Shown here: positions 8,229-18,048 of the stretch, piece by piece
How the letters are laid out: every line of letters starts with the position of its first letter
How positions within the stretch are numbered: position 1 is the stretch's first letter
Assembly: GCA_963730165.1 (NCBI GenBank)
Contig: CAVSQS010000002.1
Location: 248,001-312,000 of the forward strand
Origin: DASSQJ01 sp963730165
GTDB taxonomy: Bacteria; Actinomycetota; Actinomycetes; Actinomycetales; Dermatophilaceae
DNA: 64,000 nucleotides
Direction of reading: 5' to 3'
Notes under the pieces: model-generated
Database searches by the model: none
What the model saw: only the letters and a program-made list of their open reading frames with translations
Told to the model about the DNA's origin: nothing
Position numbers and translations under genes: made by a program

Positions 8229-10316
8229 GTCGCGCGCCTTGGTCTCCTTCGAGCCCGCGTTGGCGCCGACGACGACGTAGTCGGTGTTCTTCGACACCGA
8301 GCCGGCGGCCTTCCCGCCGCGCGCGAGGATCGCCTCCTTGGTCTCGTCGCGGGAGAAGCCCTCGAGGGAGCCGGTGACGACGACGGTCAGCCCCGCGAGG
8401 GTCTGCTCGACGCCTTCGTCACGCTCGTCCTCCATCCGCACGCCGTCGGCGGCCCACTTCTCGACGACGCGGCTGTGCCAGTCGCCGCCCTCGCCGTCGA
8501 ACCACTCGCGCACGGACTCGGCGATGACCGGCCCGACACCTTCGACGGCGGCGAGCTCCTCGGCTGTCGCCGCCCGCACCGCGGCGAGCGAGCCGAACGC
8601 CTGCGCCAGCGCCCGGGCGGCGGTGGGGCCCACGTGCCGGATCGAGAGGGCGACGAGCACCCGCCACAGCGGTTGTTCCTTGGCCCCCGAGAGGTTGTCG
8701 ACGAGTCGCCGGCCGTTGGCCGAGAGCACTCGACCGTCGACGACGGCCTCCTCCGGGTCGCTCTTCTTCGCGGCACGGGTGTACAGCGGGACGCGGACGA
8801 CGTCGGCGGCGGTGAGCGAGAAGAGCATCGACTCGCACGGGCCGCCGAGCTCGGGGTCGTCGAGGACCCCCGAGTCGAGGAGGGCCACCGAGCCCTCCCA
8901 GCCGAGCGCCTCGATGTCGAACCCCCCACGGGAGGCCAGGCTGAACAGGCGCTCGCGCAGCTGGCTCGGGCAGGAGCGCGCGTTGGGGCAGCGGATGTCC
9001 TTGTCACCCTCCTTCTCGTAGGCCAGCTCGGTGCCGCAGCTCGGGCAGTGCGTCGGCATGACGAACTCACGCTCGGTGCCGTCACGCAGCGCGACGACGG
9101 GCCCGAGGATCTCGGGGATGACGTCACCCGCCTTGCGCAGGACGACCGTGTCGCCGACGAGGACCCCCTTGCGGCGCACCTCGTGGGCATTGTGGAGCGT
9201 GGCCATCGACACGGTCGACCCGGCGACGGTGACCGGCTCCATCACGCCGTAGGGGGTGACCCGCCCGGTGCGGCCGACGTTGACCCGGATGTCGAGGAGC
9301 CGGGTGTTGACCTCCTCCGGTGGGTACTTGAACGCGATGGCCCAGCGCGGCGCCCGGCTCGTGGCACCCAGCTGGCGCTGCACCGCCACCTCGTCGACCT
9401 TGACGACCACTCCGTCGATCTCGTGCTCGACGCTGTGCCGCCGTTCGCCGTAGCCGTCGACGAACGCCTGGACCTCCTCGATCGTGTCGAGGACCCGGTA
9501 GTGGCTGCTCACCGGCAGGCCCCAGGCCCGGAGCAGGTCGTACGCGCGGCTCTGGGCCTGGATGTCGAGTCCGCGCCGGGCACCGATGCCGTGGACGAGC
9601 ATCCGCAGCGGTCGGGTCGCGGTGACCCGGGGGTCCTTCTGCCGCAGCGAGCCGGCAGCGGCGTTGCGGGGGTTGGCGAACGGCGGCTTGCCGGCCTCGA
9701 CGAGCCCGGCGTTGAGGTCGCCGAAGGCCTCGATCGGGAAGAACACCTCGCCGCGCACCTCGACGAGCTCGGGGGCCTCCTCGCCGACGAGGGTCGTGGG
9801 CACACCGTCGATCGTGCGGACGTTGAGCGTGACGTCCTCGCCGGTGCGGCCGTCGCCCCGCGTCAGTGCCCGGGTGAGACGGCCGCCCTCGTAGAGCAGG
9901 TTCACGGCGAGACCGTCGATCTTGAGCTCGCACAGGTAGTGGACCTCGGCCCCGCCGGCCTCGCGCTCGACCCGCGCCGCCCAGGCCGTCAGCTCCTCGG
10001 GCGAGAACGCGTTGTCGAGGCTGAGCATCCGCTCGAGGTGGTCGACGGCGGTGAAGTCGGTGGAGAAGACCGCTCCCCCGACCTGCTGCGTCGGGCTGTC
10101 CGGAGTGCGCAGGCTCGGGTGGGCCTCCTCGAGCGCGTTCAGTCGGCGCACCAGGGCGTCGTACTCGCCGTCGCTGATCGTCGGCGCGTCCCGGACGTGG
10201 TAGGCGAACTGGTGCGCCCGCACCTGGTCGGCGAGGTCCGCCCACTCGTGCCGGACGCCGTCGGGGACGACGTCGGCGGCTGCCTGGGCTGCCGGGTCGC
10301 TCGGGGTCTCGCTCAC
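8163..10316 (-). CDS. ligA: NAD-dependent DNA ligase
   Basis: A 717-residue ligase that seals nicks using NAD. Visible modules are the Ia/NMN-binding region (about 25-75), the adenylation domain with nucleophile Lys132 in ELKIDG, the OB fold, a four-Cys zinc finger (CPSCG with later CPNARSCP), helix-hairpin-helix repeats (GPTAARALAQAFGS, VEGVGPVIAES), and a C-terminal BRCT domain starting at LAGLTVVVTGSL. The GTG start at 10316 is chosen because the long open frame upstream is antisense to the alpha-galactosidase. It lies upstream of gatCAB, as in many actinobacteria. Confidence 0.97.
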   Translation of the reverse strand: MSETPSDPAAQAAADVVPDGVRHEWADLADQVRAHQFAYHVRDAPTISDGEYDALVRRLNALEEAHPSLRTPDSPTQQVGGAVFSTDFTAVDHLERMLSLDNAFSPEELTAWAARVEREAGGAEVHYLCELKIDGLAVNLLYEGGRLTRALTRGDGRTGEDVTLNVRTIDGVPTTLVGEEAPELVEVRGEVFFPIEAFGDLNAGLVEAGKPPFANPRNAAAGSLRQKDPRVTATRPLRMLVHGIGARRGLDIQAQSRAYDLLRAWGLPVSSHYRVLDTIEEVQAFVDGYGERRHSVEHEIDGVVVKVDEVAVQRQLGATSRAPRWAIAFKYPPEEVNTRLLDIRVNVGRTGRVTPYGVMEPVTVAGSTVSMATLHNAHEVRRKGVLVGDTVVLRKAGDVIPEILGPVVALRDGTEREFVMPTHCPSCGTELAYEKEGDKDIRCPNARSCPSQLRERLFSLASRGGFDIEALGWEGSVALLDSGVLDDPELGGPCESMLFSLTAADVVRVPLYTRAAKKSDPEEAVVDGRVLSANGRRLVDNLSGAKEQPLWRVLVALSIRHVGPTAARALAQAFGSLAAVRAATAEELAAVEGVGPVIAESVREWFDGEGGDWHSRVVEKWAADGVRMEDERDEGVEQTLAGLTVVVTGSLEGFSRDETKEAILARGGKAAGSVSKNTDYVVVGANAGSKETKARDLGLTVLDEVQFVRLLETGSAD

Positions 10317-10362
10317 CCGCTCATCCTGCCCGACACCACCGACGCACGGCGGCCCCGACGCC

Positions 10363-12594
10363 TCAGACCCGCGGTGTCCCGCCCCCGACCGCGTCGACGA
10401 GGTAGACGAGGGCCTGGTCGGGGTCCGTGGGCGCGTGCATGAGCCCGGCGGTTCCGAGGACGCGCCCGGGCAGGGCCACGCCCTCCCACCGGCCCGTGTC
10501 GTCCCGCTGCCCCCACCACGTCGGTGCCACGAGGCCGGCGGGGGCGGGCCCAGCCGCGACCGGCCGCACGCGGTAGCGGCGTTCCGGGTCCAGACCGGGC
10601 AGCACGAGGCGGCCGAGCGACCCGGTCTCGGTCCGCTCGTACGCGACGAGGGTGTAGAGGGCCCGTGAGCGGTCCGGCGCGACGACGCCGCCGCCGACGA
10701 CCGCGGAGTCAGGGTGGTCGAGGCGCACCACCTCGCCGCGGCAGAGGAGGTCGCGGTGCTCCCGGTAGAACCCGACCCAGGCCCGCAGCTCCTCGAGCTC
10801 GGCCGGGGAGGCGCGCCGCAGGTCGTATTCGAGGCCGAGGTGGCCGACGAGCGCGGAGGCCGCGCGGAAGCCGAGGTCGTGGACCCGGCCCGTGGTGTGG
10901 GAGCGGCCGGACGCGATGTGCGCGCCGACCATCTCGGGAGGCACGAGCTGGGCGGTCCACCGCTGGATCTGTGCGCGTTCGTGGGGGTCGATGCAGTCCG
11001 ATGCCCAGACCCGCTCGGTCCGCTGGAGCACCTCGAGGTCGACGCGCGCCCCACCCGAGGAGCACGACTCGAACTCGACGCCGGGGTGTGCGGCCCGCAG
11101 CTCGTCGAGCAAGCGGTAGAAGGCGAGGGTCTGTGCGTGCACGCCCGGCCGACCGGTGCGCTGGTCACCCGCCTCGACGAGGTCCCGGTTGTGGTCCCAC
11201 TTGACGTAGGAGATGTCGTACTGCCCGAGGACCGCCGACACCGCGTCGCGCACGTGGTCGTAGCACTCGGGGATGCCGAGGTTGAGGACCTGCTGGTGGC
11301 GGGACTCGGGAGGCAGCCGCTCGGAGGTGGGGGCCATGACCCACTCGGGGTGGGCGCGGGCGAGGTCGGAGTCGAGGTTGACCATCTCCGGCTCGAACCA
11401 GAGCCCGAACTCCATCCCGAGACCGGTGACGTGGTCGACGAGCGGGCCGAGGCCGCCCGGCCACACGTCGGACGAGACGACCCAGTCCCCGAGGCCGGCC
11501 CGGTCGTCGCGCCGTCCCCCGAACCACCCGTCGTCGAGGACGAAGCGCTCCACGCCGACCGACGCCGCGAGGTCGGCGAGCTCGACGAGGGCCGGCAGGT
11601 CGTGGTCGAAGTAGACGGCCTCCCAGACGTTGAGGGTCACCGGCCGGTCCGGCGAGGGGTGCCCGGGCCGCGACCGCAGCCAGGTGTGGAACCGCCCCGC
11701 CACGGCGTCGAGACCGTGGCCATGAGAGCCGTAGAGCCAGGGCCCCGTGTAGCGCTCCCCGTGGCCGAGCACGACCTCGCCGGGCAGGAGCAGCTCACCG
11801 CCGCCGAGGACCTGCTCACCGCCGGACACGCGTTCGGCATAGTGGACGTGGTTGCCGCTCCAGGCGCAGTGCACCCCCCACACCTCGCCGCGGCCGAACG
11901 AGAACCCCGGCTCCCCCGCGTGCAGCACGGTCGCCGCGTCGGGCCCGGTGCGCCCGCGCCGGTTCTCGCGCAGGTGCGTCCCGACGCCGAAGTCCGCCCG
12001 CTGCGGCACGCGCTCGCGGCCCCATCGTCCGGCCAGGTCGAGCAGCTCGCGGGCCCGGGTCGGCACCGGCAGCGCGACGTGCAGTGCCTGGAGCTCGTAC
12101 GCCTCGTGTCCGGTGTTGGTGAGCCCGGCCCGCGCCCGCAGGAGCCCCCCGGTCAGGAGCTCGACCTCGACCGCCATCGCGAGGCCCGCGACGGCGTCCT
12201 CGAGGTCGACCTCGACCCGCGCGCAGCCGGCCTCGACGAGGCGCTCGTCGACCTCGTGTCCCCCCACCCGGACGGCGGTCGCCGCGAACCGGGGCGACCA
12301 GTCCCGGCCGCCCCGCGAACCGCTGAGCCCCGGCCGGCCGGTCCAGCCGCTCCACGCCTCGGGTACGAGCGCGAGCCGTGGCGGGAGGTCGACGGTGTTG
12401 TTGAGGACCGGCGGGACCGACGCGCGGGCGAGCGCCTCGACGTCGGCCCCGTCGAGCGGGCCGGGGTCGGCGCCCCAGTGCAGCACCGCGGGCATCCGCC
12501 CGTCGGTGACGTCGAGCACCACGGCGGTCCCGTCGGCCCGCAGCACGACGGTCGTGTCGGCGCGCGGAGGCGCCTGCGGGTCCGCTCCGGTCAT
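10363..12594 (-). CDS. Alpha-galactosidase, GH36
   Basis: A 743-residue enzyme hydrolysing alpha-1,6-galactosides such as melibiose or raffinose. An N-terminal beta-sandwich is followed by the barrel from about 320. The nucleophile is Asp467 in YVKWDHNRD, and the acid/base lies in the SDCIDPHER motif (532-540). RFVLDDGWFGGR (350-361) and the ESCSSGGARVD segment (509-519) are also typical of GH36. No signal peptide is seen, so it acts on imported sugar in the cytoplasm. Its ATG overlaps the stop of the upstream permease by 4 bases. It is the last gene of the four-gene transport operon. Confidence 0.93.
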   Translation of the reverse strand: MTGADPQAPPRADTTVVLRADGTAVVLDVTDGRMPAVLHWGADPGPLDGADVEALARASVPPVLNNTVDLPPRLALVPEAWSGWTGRPGLSGSRGGRDWSPRFAATAVRVGGHEVDERLVEAGCARVEVDLEDAVAGLAMAVEVELLTGGLLRARAGLTNTGHEAYELQALHVALPVPTRARELLDLAGRWGRERVPQRADFGVGTHLRENRRGRTGPDAATVLHAGEPGFSFGRGEVWGVHCAWSGNHVHYAERVSGGEQVLGGGELLLPGEVVLGHGERYTGPWLYGSHGHGLDAVAGRFHTWLRSRPGHPSPDRPVTLNVWEAVYFDHDLPALVELADLAASVGVERFVLDDGWFGGRRDDRAGLGDWVVSSDVWPGGLGPLVDHVTGLGMEFGLWFEPEMVNLDSDLARAHPEWVMAPTSERLPPESRHQQVLNLGIPECYDHVRDAVSAVLGQYDISYVKWDHNRDLVEAGDQRTGRPGVHAQTLAFYRLLDELRAAHPGVEFESCSSGGARVDLEVLQRTERVWASDCIDPHERAQIQRWTAQLVPPEMVGAHIASGRSHTTGRVHDLGFRAASALVGHLGLEYDLRRASPAELEELRAWVGFYREHRDLLCRGEVVRLDHPDSAVVGGGVVAPDRSRALYTLVAYERTETGSLGRLVLPGLDPERRYRVRPVAAGPAPAGLVAPTWWGQRDDTGRWEGVALPGRVLGTAGLMHAPTDPDQALVYLVDAVGGGTPRV

Positions 12595-13517
12595 CCCTTC
12601 GTCGACCCGAGGGTCAGACCGGAGACGAACTGCTTCTGGAGCACGAAGAACACGATGAGGACGGGCAGGGCGACCAGGATCGACCCCGCCGCGACGAGGT
12701 TGGTGTCGGAGAAGAACTGCCCCCGCAGGTTGTTCAGGGCGCTCGTCACCGGCAGCTTGTCACCGCGCGAGATGAGGACCGTCGCCCAGAAGAACTCGTT
12801 GTAGATCCACGTGACCTGGAGCGTCGCGAGAGCCGCGAGGGCGGGCCTGACCAGCGGCATCGTCAGCTGCCAGTACTGCCGCCACACGCTGGCGCCGTCG
12901 AGCTCGGCGGACTCGTAGATCTCGTGCGGGATCGTCTTCATGTAGTTGCTCAGCACGAAGGCACAGAACCCCATCTGGAACGCGGTGTTGACGAGGATCA
13001 GCGCCCAGAAGCTGTTGAGCATCGACCCGCTGCTGCTCATGAAGGTCGGCAGCGGGATCTCGCGGAACATCCGGAAGACCGGGATGAGCAGCGCCTGCGG
13101 CGGCAGCAGGTTCGCCGCGAGGAAGACACCGAGGAGGGTGAGGTTGAACCGGTACGAGAAGCGCGCGAGGACGAACGCGACGAGCGAGGACAGGAACAGC
13201 GTGAGCAGGACCGCCGGCACCGTGATGAGCAGCGAGTTCTTGAAGTGCAGGCCGAACTGGCCGCGGCTCCACGCCTCCTCGTAGTTGCTCAGGGTCCACC
13301 CGCCGAGGGAGAGGTAGCCGTTGGTCTGGGTGTAGGAGTAGTCGCGGAAGGAGTTGTACAGCGCCCAGAGCAGCGGGAACAGCCACACGACGGCGAGGAC
13401 GAACATGATGACCGTCGCCACCGTGCCGCGGCGCCGGTTCATGACCCCGCCGGCGAGGTCCTTGCCGGCGGCCGAACGCTTCTTCGTGGGGACGGGCGGG
13501 GCCGAGGTGGCGCTCAC
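12591..13517 (-). CDS. Carbohydrate ABC transporter permease, MalG type
   Basis: A 308-residue inner-membrane subunit with six predicted helices. The EAA-type loop that contacts the ATPase reads YESAELDGASVWRQYWQLTMPLVRP. The N-terminus is short and basic before the first helix. It pairs with the MalF-type permease immediately upstream, and a 4-base overlap exists at each end (with the alpha-galactosidase and with the other permease). No ATP-binding subunit is encoded nearby; a shared MsiK-like ATPase elsewhere is likely. Confidence 0.92.
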   Translation of the reverse strand: MSATSAPPVPTKKRSAAGKDLAGGVMNRRRGTVATVIMFVLAVVWLFPLLWALYNSFRDYSYTQTNGYLSLGGWTLSNYEEAWSRGQFGLHFKNSLLITVPAVLLTLFLSSLVAFVLARFSYRFNLTLLGVFLAANLLPPQALLIPVFRMFREIPLPTFMSSSGSMLNSFWALILVNTAFQMGFCAFVLSNYMKTIPHEIYESAELDGASVWRQYWQLTMPLVRPALAALATLQVTWIYNEFFWATVLISRGDKLPVTSALNNLRGQFFSDTNLVAAGSILVALPVLIVFFVLQKQFVSGLTLGSTKG

Positions 13518-14446
13518 TGTCGATCCTCCCGGAAGACGGTGCGGAGGTAGATGACGATGAAGACCGAGGAGATCACCATCATGATCACGGCCAGGGCGGA
13601 ACCGAACCCGTATCGGGTCGCCTCACCGATGACGTTCTGCGACACCAGCGCAGAGATGAGCTCCAGCCCGTTCCGACCCTTGTTGATGATCCAGACCAGG
13701 TCGAAGGCCCGCAGCGACTCGATGACGACGATGACGAGCACGATGAGGTTGATCGGTCGCATCACCGGGAAGATGACGTTGAAGAAGGTCTTCCACTCGT
13801 TCGCGCCATCGACCGCCGCGGCCTCCCGCAGGGAGGCGTCGACACCCTTGAGCCCGGCCAGGTAGATCAGCATGATGTAGCCGGTGTGCCGCCACGCGGT
13901 GGCGACGAGCACCGCCCACAGGTTGATGCTCGGGTCGCCGTACCAGTCGATGTTCGTGCCGAACACCTCGTTGATCAGGCCCTGGTCGGTGGAGTAGAAG
14001 AGCTGCCAGATGAAGCCGATGAGCGCCAGCGACAGCACCACCGGCAGGTAGAAGGCGGTCTGGTAGAAGCGGCTGAACCGCATCTCCCGGTCGAGCACCA
14101 CCGCGAGGAAGACCCCGAAGATCGTCGGGAGGACGAAGAGGAAGACCAGCCAGATGAGGTTGTGCTGGATGGCCGGCCAGAACGGCGGGTAGATCGTCGC
14201 CAGGTCGGTGTAGTTCTTCGTACCGATCCACTGGATGGTGTTGAACTGGAAGCCGTTCCACCGGGTGAACGACAGCGCGACCGACGCCAGCGCCGGCAGC
14301 CAGACGAGCCAGACGACGAGCACGGTGGGGACCACGATCATCAGGGTGATGACCACGCGGTCGAACGTGCTCCTCTTGCGGGCCCGGGCCCGAGGGGCCT
14401 TGCTGCCGGCGCCGGCGCGTGCGGTGTCCGTTGACGACATCGTCAC
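13514..14446 (-). CDS. Carbohydrate ABC transporter permease, MalF type
   Basis: A 310-residue membrane subunit with a basic N-terminal tail (ARARKRS) and six helices. The EAA loop is LREAAAVDGANEWKTFFNVIFP. It forms the translocation channel with the MalG-type protein. It begins 14 bp after the solute-binding-protein gene and overlaps the next permease by 4 bases. The specificity is inferred from the flanking alpha- and beta-galactosidases: galacto-oligosaccharides or raffinose-type sugars. Confidence 0.92.
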   Translation of the reverse strand: MTMSSTDTARAGAGSKAPRARARKRSTFDRVVITLMIVVPTVLVVWLVWLPALASVALSFTRWNGFQFNTIQWIGTKNYTDLATIYPPFWPAIQHNLIWLVFLFVLPTIFGVFLAVVLDREMRFSRFYQTAFYLPVVLSLALIGFIWQLFYSTDQGLINEVFGTNIDWYGDPSINLWAVLVATAWRHTGYIMLIYLAGLKGVDASLREAAAVDGANEWKTFFNVIFPVMRPINLIVLVIVVIESLRAFDLVWIINKGRNGLELISALVSQNVIGEATRYGFGSALAVIMMVISSVFIVIYLRTVFREDRQ

Positions 14447-14460
14447 TGGTCCGTCCGGCC

Positions 14461-15804
14461 TCAGGTGCCGAGGATCGAGGCGGCCTGCTGCTGGATCGAG
14501 GTGGTGATGCCCTCGATGTCGTTGGGGTTCTTGATGAAGTCCTGGAGGGAGACCGTGATCACCGTGTTGGCGAGGTCGGCGTTGGTGTCGCGGTCGAGGA
14601 ACTGGGCGATCGACGCGGCGTTCTGGACGACCTCGACCGACTTCTTCTGCAGCTCACCGTACTTGGCGGTGCTCGCGCCCGAGTTGGCGGCGATGAACGG
14701 CGCCGAGGCGGCGTTGTTCGCCGCGTCGGCCGCCTCCGCGGTGCCGAGCCAGGCCGCCATCGCCTTGCCGGCGCTCGGGTCCTGGGCGGCCGCGGCGACG
14801 CAGAACCCGTCGATGGGGGCATCGAGCGCGTCCGAGCCGATCGCGGGATCGAGCTCGGGGAAGGTGAAGAAGTCGAGGTCGTCCTGGGCGTCGGTCGGCA
14901 CGCCGTCGACGACGAAGGTGCCGAGCAGGTACATCCCGCACTCGCCGTTGGCCATCGAGGTCGCGGCCTCCTGCCAGGTGCGCCCGAGGGAGTTCTCCTG
15001 CTGGTAGGGAAGCAGGAGGTCCTTCCAGGTCTGGAAGACCTGCCTGACCTCGGGGCTGTCCCACTTCTCCTGGCCCTTGGTCAGGGCCATGTGGAAGTCG
15101 TAGCCGTTGATCCGCATGTCGAGGATGTCGAAGGTCCCCATCGGCGCCCAGGCGTCCTTGGCGGCGAAGGCGAAGGGGGTGACGCCCTTGCCCTGCATGT
15201 CCTTCATCAGGGCGGTGAAGTCGTCCTTGCTCGCCGGAGCGGTCCAGCCGTTCTTCTCGAAGACGGACTTCCGGTAGAAGACGGCCCACGGGTAGTAGCT
15301 GACGGGCACGAAGTACTGCTTGCCGTCAGCGGCGGTCGAGGCCTTCTTGAAGGCGTCGCCGAGGCCGTCGATCGGCCAGATGTCGCTGAGGTCGGCGATC
15401 TGGCCGGCCTCGGCGAACTGCGCCATCCGGTAGCCCGCGAACCACGTGAAGACGTCGTCCGGGGTGCCCTGGAGGTAGGTGGTGATGCTCTCCTGGAAGG
15501 TGTTGTGGTCGACGGCGTTGACCGAGACCGTGACACCCTCCTTCTTCGCGTAGGCGTCGGCCATGGCCTGGAGACGCTCGTAGGCCGGACCGGAGCCCTT
15601 GGCCTCGTTGATGCCGAACTTGACGTTCCCGGCCTGCGGCGTGGCGCCGCCGCCACCGGAGGTCGAGGAGTCGGTGCCGCAGGCGGCGAGCAGCGCGGTC
15701 GTCCCGACCCCGAGCCCCGTGGCGAGGAGCATGTTGCGCCGGGTCATCCCCTGCGTGGCGATGACCGAGCCAGGAAGGCTCTGCGGACGACGGAAAGCAG
15801 ACAT
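14461..15804 (-). CDS. Sugar-binding lipoprotein of ABC transporter (Tat-type signal)
   Basis: A 447-residue extracellular solute-binding protein, family 1. The signal peptide has a twin arginine (R22-R23), a hydrophobic core, and a lipobox LLAAC at 38-42, so Tat export followed by lipid anchoring at Cys42 is likely. A Gly/Ser/Thr linker follows. The start ATG at 15804 is set by GGAGG about nine bases upstream. It is the first gene of the leftward operon SBP-MalF-MalG-alpha-galactosidase. The tandem TGTTTGGTT repeat lies about 73-92 bases upstream of its start. Confidence 0.92.
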   Translation of the reverse strand: MSAFRRPQSLPGSVIATQGMTRRNMLLATGLGVGTTALLAACGTDSSTSGGGGATPQAGNVKFGINEAKGSGPAYERLQAMADAYAKKEGVTVSVNAVDHNTFQESITTYLQGTPDDVFTWFAGYRMAQFAEAGQIADLSDIWPIDGLGDAFKKASTAADGKQYFVPVSYYPWAVFYRKSVFEKNGWTAPASKDDFTALMKDMQGKGVTPFAFAAKDAWAPMGTFDILDMRINGYDFHMALTKGQEKWDSPEVRQVFQTWKDLLLPYQQENSLGRTWQEAATSMANGECGMYLLGTFVVDGVPTDAQDDLDFFTFPELDPAIGSDALDAPIDGFCVAAAAQDPSAGKAMAAWLGTAEAADAANNAASAPFIAANSGASTAKYGELQKKSVEVVQNAASIAQFLDRDTNADLANTVITVSLQDFIKNPNDIEGITTSIQQQAASILGT

Positions 15805-15876
15805 TGACACAACCTCCAAGGGGCGTACGTCGGTGTACGTCCTGCGGGCGCGTCGGAACTACCGCGTGATGGGTAG

Positions 15877-15896
15877 TAACCAAACACAACCAAACA
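15877..15896 (-). promoter_or_regulatory. Tandem TGTTTGGTTR repeat, candidate DeoR operator
   Basis: On the minus strand the sequence is TGTTTGGTTG directly followed by TGTTTGGTTA, two 10-bp copies one helical turn apart. DeoR-family sugar regulators such as LacR recognise TGTTT-type direct repeats. The site is in the 243-bp divergent promoter between the binding-protein gene and the GH42 gene; the DeoR gene ends the GH42 operon. The same region holds a 10-bp palindrome ACGAATTCGT (15962-15971). Regulation is inferred. Confidence 0.5.
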
Positions 15897-16047
15897 GGGC
15901 TGTCCTCATCATTGGGGACGAGGGAGGCCGTGGTCAAGAGGTGGTTCATGGTGTCTGGGTCACGAATTCGTCACACGTCGCCTCCGTGCATTTTCGATCG
16001 TCCCTGAGCGGATCTGTTGACTTCCGCAGCGTGGACTGGCAACTCTT

Positions 16048-18048
16048 GTGACCATGGACTCTCGCTGGCCCCGCATCGGTTACGGCGGTGACTACAACCC
16101 CGAGCAGTGGCCCCGGGAGGTCTGGGACGAGGACGTCCGCCTCATGGCCGAGGCCGGGGTCAACCTGGTCACCGTCGGGGTCTTCGCCTGGGCCCTGCTC
16201 GAGCCGCGCCCCGGGGAGTACGACTTCGGCTGGCTCGACGAGGTGATCGAGGTGCTGCACGCCGCCGGCATCTCCGTCGACCTCGCCACCGCCACCGCCT
16301 CCCCTCCCCCGTGGCTCTCGCACCGTCATCCGGAGAGCCTGCCGGTGACGGCGGACGGCACGACGCTGTGGCCCGGAGCGCGGCAGGCCTACTGCCCGAG
16401 CTCCCCGGTCTACCGGGAGCACGCCCTCGAGCTGTGCCGCCGGATGGCGCAGCGGTACGGGTCGCACCCGGCCGTCGTGCTCTGGCACGTGAGCAACGAG
16501 ATCGGCTGCCACAACGCCCTGTGCTACTGCGACACCTCGGCCGCCGCGTTCCGCACGTGGCTGCGCTCGCGCTACGGGACGCTCGAGGCGCTCAACGACG
16601 CGTGGGGCACCGCGTTCTGGTCGCAGCGGTACGGCGACTGGGAGGAGATCCTGCCGCCGCGCTCGGCGCCGGCCTTCCCCAACCCGACCCAGCAGCTGGA
16701 CTTCCGGCGCTTCTCCTCCGACGAGCTGCTCGGGCTCTACCGGGCCGAGCACGAGGTGCTCGCCGAGATCTCACCCGACGTCCCGGTCACGACGAACTTC
16801 ATGGTGATGGGCCACGTCAAGGAGATGGACTACTTCGAGTGGGGCCCGCACCTGGACGTCGTGTCGAACGACCACTACCTCGAGGCGGCCGACACCGAGA
16901 ACCACCGCGAGCTCGCGTTCTCCTCCGACCTCGTGCGCGGAGTGGCGGGCGGCGCCCCGTGGATCCTCATGGAACAGTCGACGAGCGCGGTCAACTGGCA
17001 GCCGCGCAACGTGGCGAAGCGCCCCGGCGAGCTGGTGCGGGCGAGCCTCGCGCACGTCGCACGCGGCGCCGACGCCGTCCTGTTCTTCCAGTGGCGCGCC
17101 TCCCGGGCCGGCGCGGAGAAGTTCCACTCGGGGCTGGTGCCCCACGCCGGCACCGACACCCGCCTGTGGCGGGAGGTCGTCGAGCTCGGTGCGGTGCTCG
17201 ACCGGGTCGGTGAGGTCGCGGGCAGCCGCAGCGCGAACCGGACGGCCATCCTCTACGACTGGCAGGCGTGGTGGGCCTGCGAGCTCGACAGCCACCCGTC
17301 GGTCGACGTCCGCTACCGCGACCAGGCCGAGGCCGTGCACGCGGCACTCACGGACCTCGGCATCGGGGTCGACGTGGTCCACCCCGACCACGACCTCGAC
17401 GGCTACGACCTCGTCGTCGTCCCCACCCTCTACCTCGTCACCGACGCGGCGGCGCGGCGGGTGGAGGCCGCCGTCCGGCGTGGCGCGACCGTCGTCGTCA
17501 CCTACTTCAGCGGCATCGTCGACGAGTTCGACCACATCCGCCTCGGCGGCTACCCCGGCGCCTTCCGCGACCTGCTCGGGGTCCGGGTCGAGGAGTTCAC
17601 CCCCCTGCGCGAGAACGAGCAGGTCACCCTCGCCTCCGGGGCCACGGGCACCGTCTGGGCCGAGGACCTCACCGCCGTCGACGCCGAGGTCGTCGACACG
17701 ATGACCGACGGACCCGTCCCCGGTCGCCCGGCGGTGACCCGTCGGGCCGTCGGAGCCGGCCGCGCGTGGTACGTGGCGACGCGCCTGGCGCCCGAGGCCC
17801 TCCGTGCGCTGCTCGCACGGGTGACCGACGAGGCCGGCATCCTCCCGGTCACGGCGACCCGAGCCGGCATCGAGGTCGTCCGCCGCGTCGCCGACGACGG
17901 GCGCTCGTGGGTCTTCGCCATCAACCACCTCGACGAGCCCGCCGTCGTCGAGCTCACCGGGGTCGACCTCGTCACCGGGTCCGCCGTCGACGGCCGCCTC
18001 GACCTGGCCGGAGGTGCGGTCGCCGTGGTGCGGGAGGAGCCGTGCTAG
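16048..18048 (+). CDS. Beta-galactosidase, GH42
   Basis: A 666-residue GH42 enzyme cleaving beta-galactosides in the cytoplasm (no signal peptide). The acid/base is Glu151 in HVSNEIGCH and the nucleophile Glu309 in LMEQSTSAVNW. A cysteine set C116, C154, C159, C161 matches the zinc site of the family. The barrel is followed by the trimerisation (glutamine-amidotransferase-like) domain from about 395 and a C-terminal beta domain. Two in-frame starts exist, GTG at 16048 and ATG at 16054, neither with a clear ribosome site; TTGACT at 16017-16022 could be a -35 element. It overlaps the DeoR gene. Confidence 0.93.
   Translation: MTMDSRWPRIGYGGDYNPEQWPREVWDEDVRLMAEAGVNLVTVGVFAWALLEPRPGEYDFGWLDEVIEVLHAAGISVDLATATASPPPWLSHRHPESLPVTADGTTLWPGARQAYCPSSPVYREHALELCRRMAQRYGSHPAVVLWHVSNEIGCHNALCYCDTSAAAFRTWLRSRYGTLEALNDAWGTAFWSQRYGDWEEILPPRSAPAFPNPTQQLDFRRFSSDELLGLYRAEHEVLAEISPDVPVTTNFMVMGHVKEMDYFEWGPHLDVVSNDHYLEAADTENHRELAFSSDLVRGVAGGAPWILMEQSTSAVNWQPRNVAKRPGELVRASLAHVARGADAVLFFQWRASRAGAEKFHSGLVPHAGTDTRLWREVVELGAVLDRVGEVAGSRSANRTAILYDWQAWWACELDSHPSVDVRYRDQAEAVHAALTDLGIGVDVVHPDHDLDGYDLVVVPTLYLVTDAAARRVEAAVRRGATVVVTYFSGIVDEFDHIRLGGYPGAFRDLLGVRVEEFTPLRENEQVTLASGATGTVWAEDLTAVDAEVVDTMTDGPVPGRPAVTRRAVGAGRAWYVATRLAPEALRALLARVTDEAGILPVTATRAGIEVVRRVADDGRSWVFAINHLDEPAVVELTGVDLVTGSAVDGRLDLAGGAVAVVREEPC

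Noticed and set aside
10317..11168. Upstream in-frame extension of ligA
   Set aside because: It lies in another frame of the alpha-galactosidase gene, is Ser/Arg/Pro-rich, and the normal LigA N-terminus begins at 10316.
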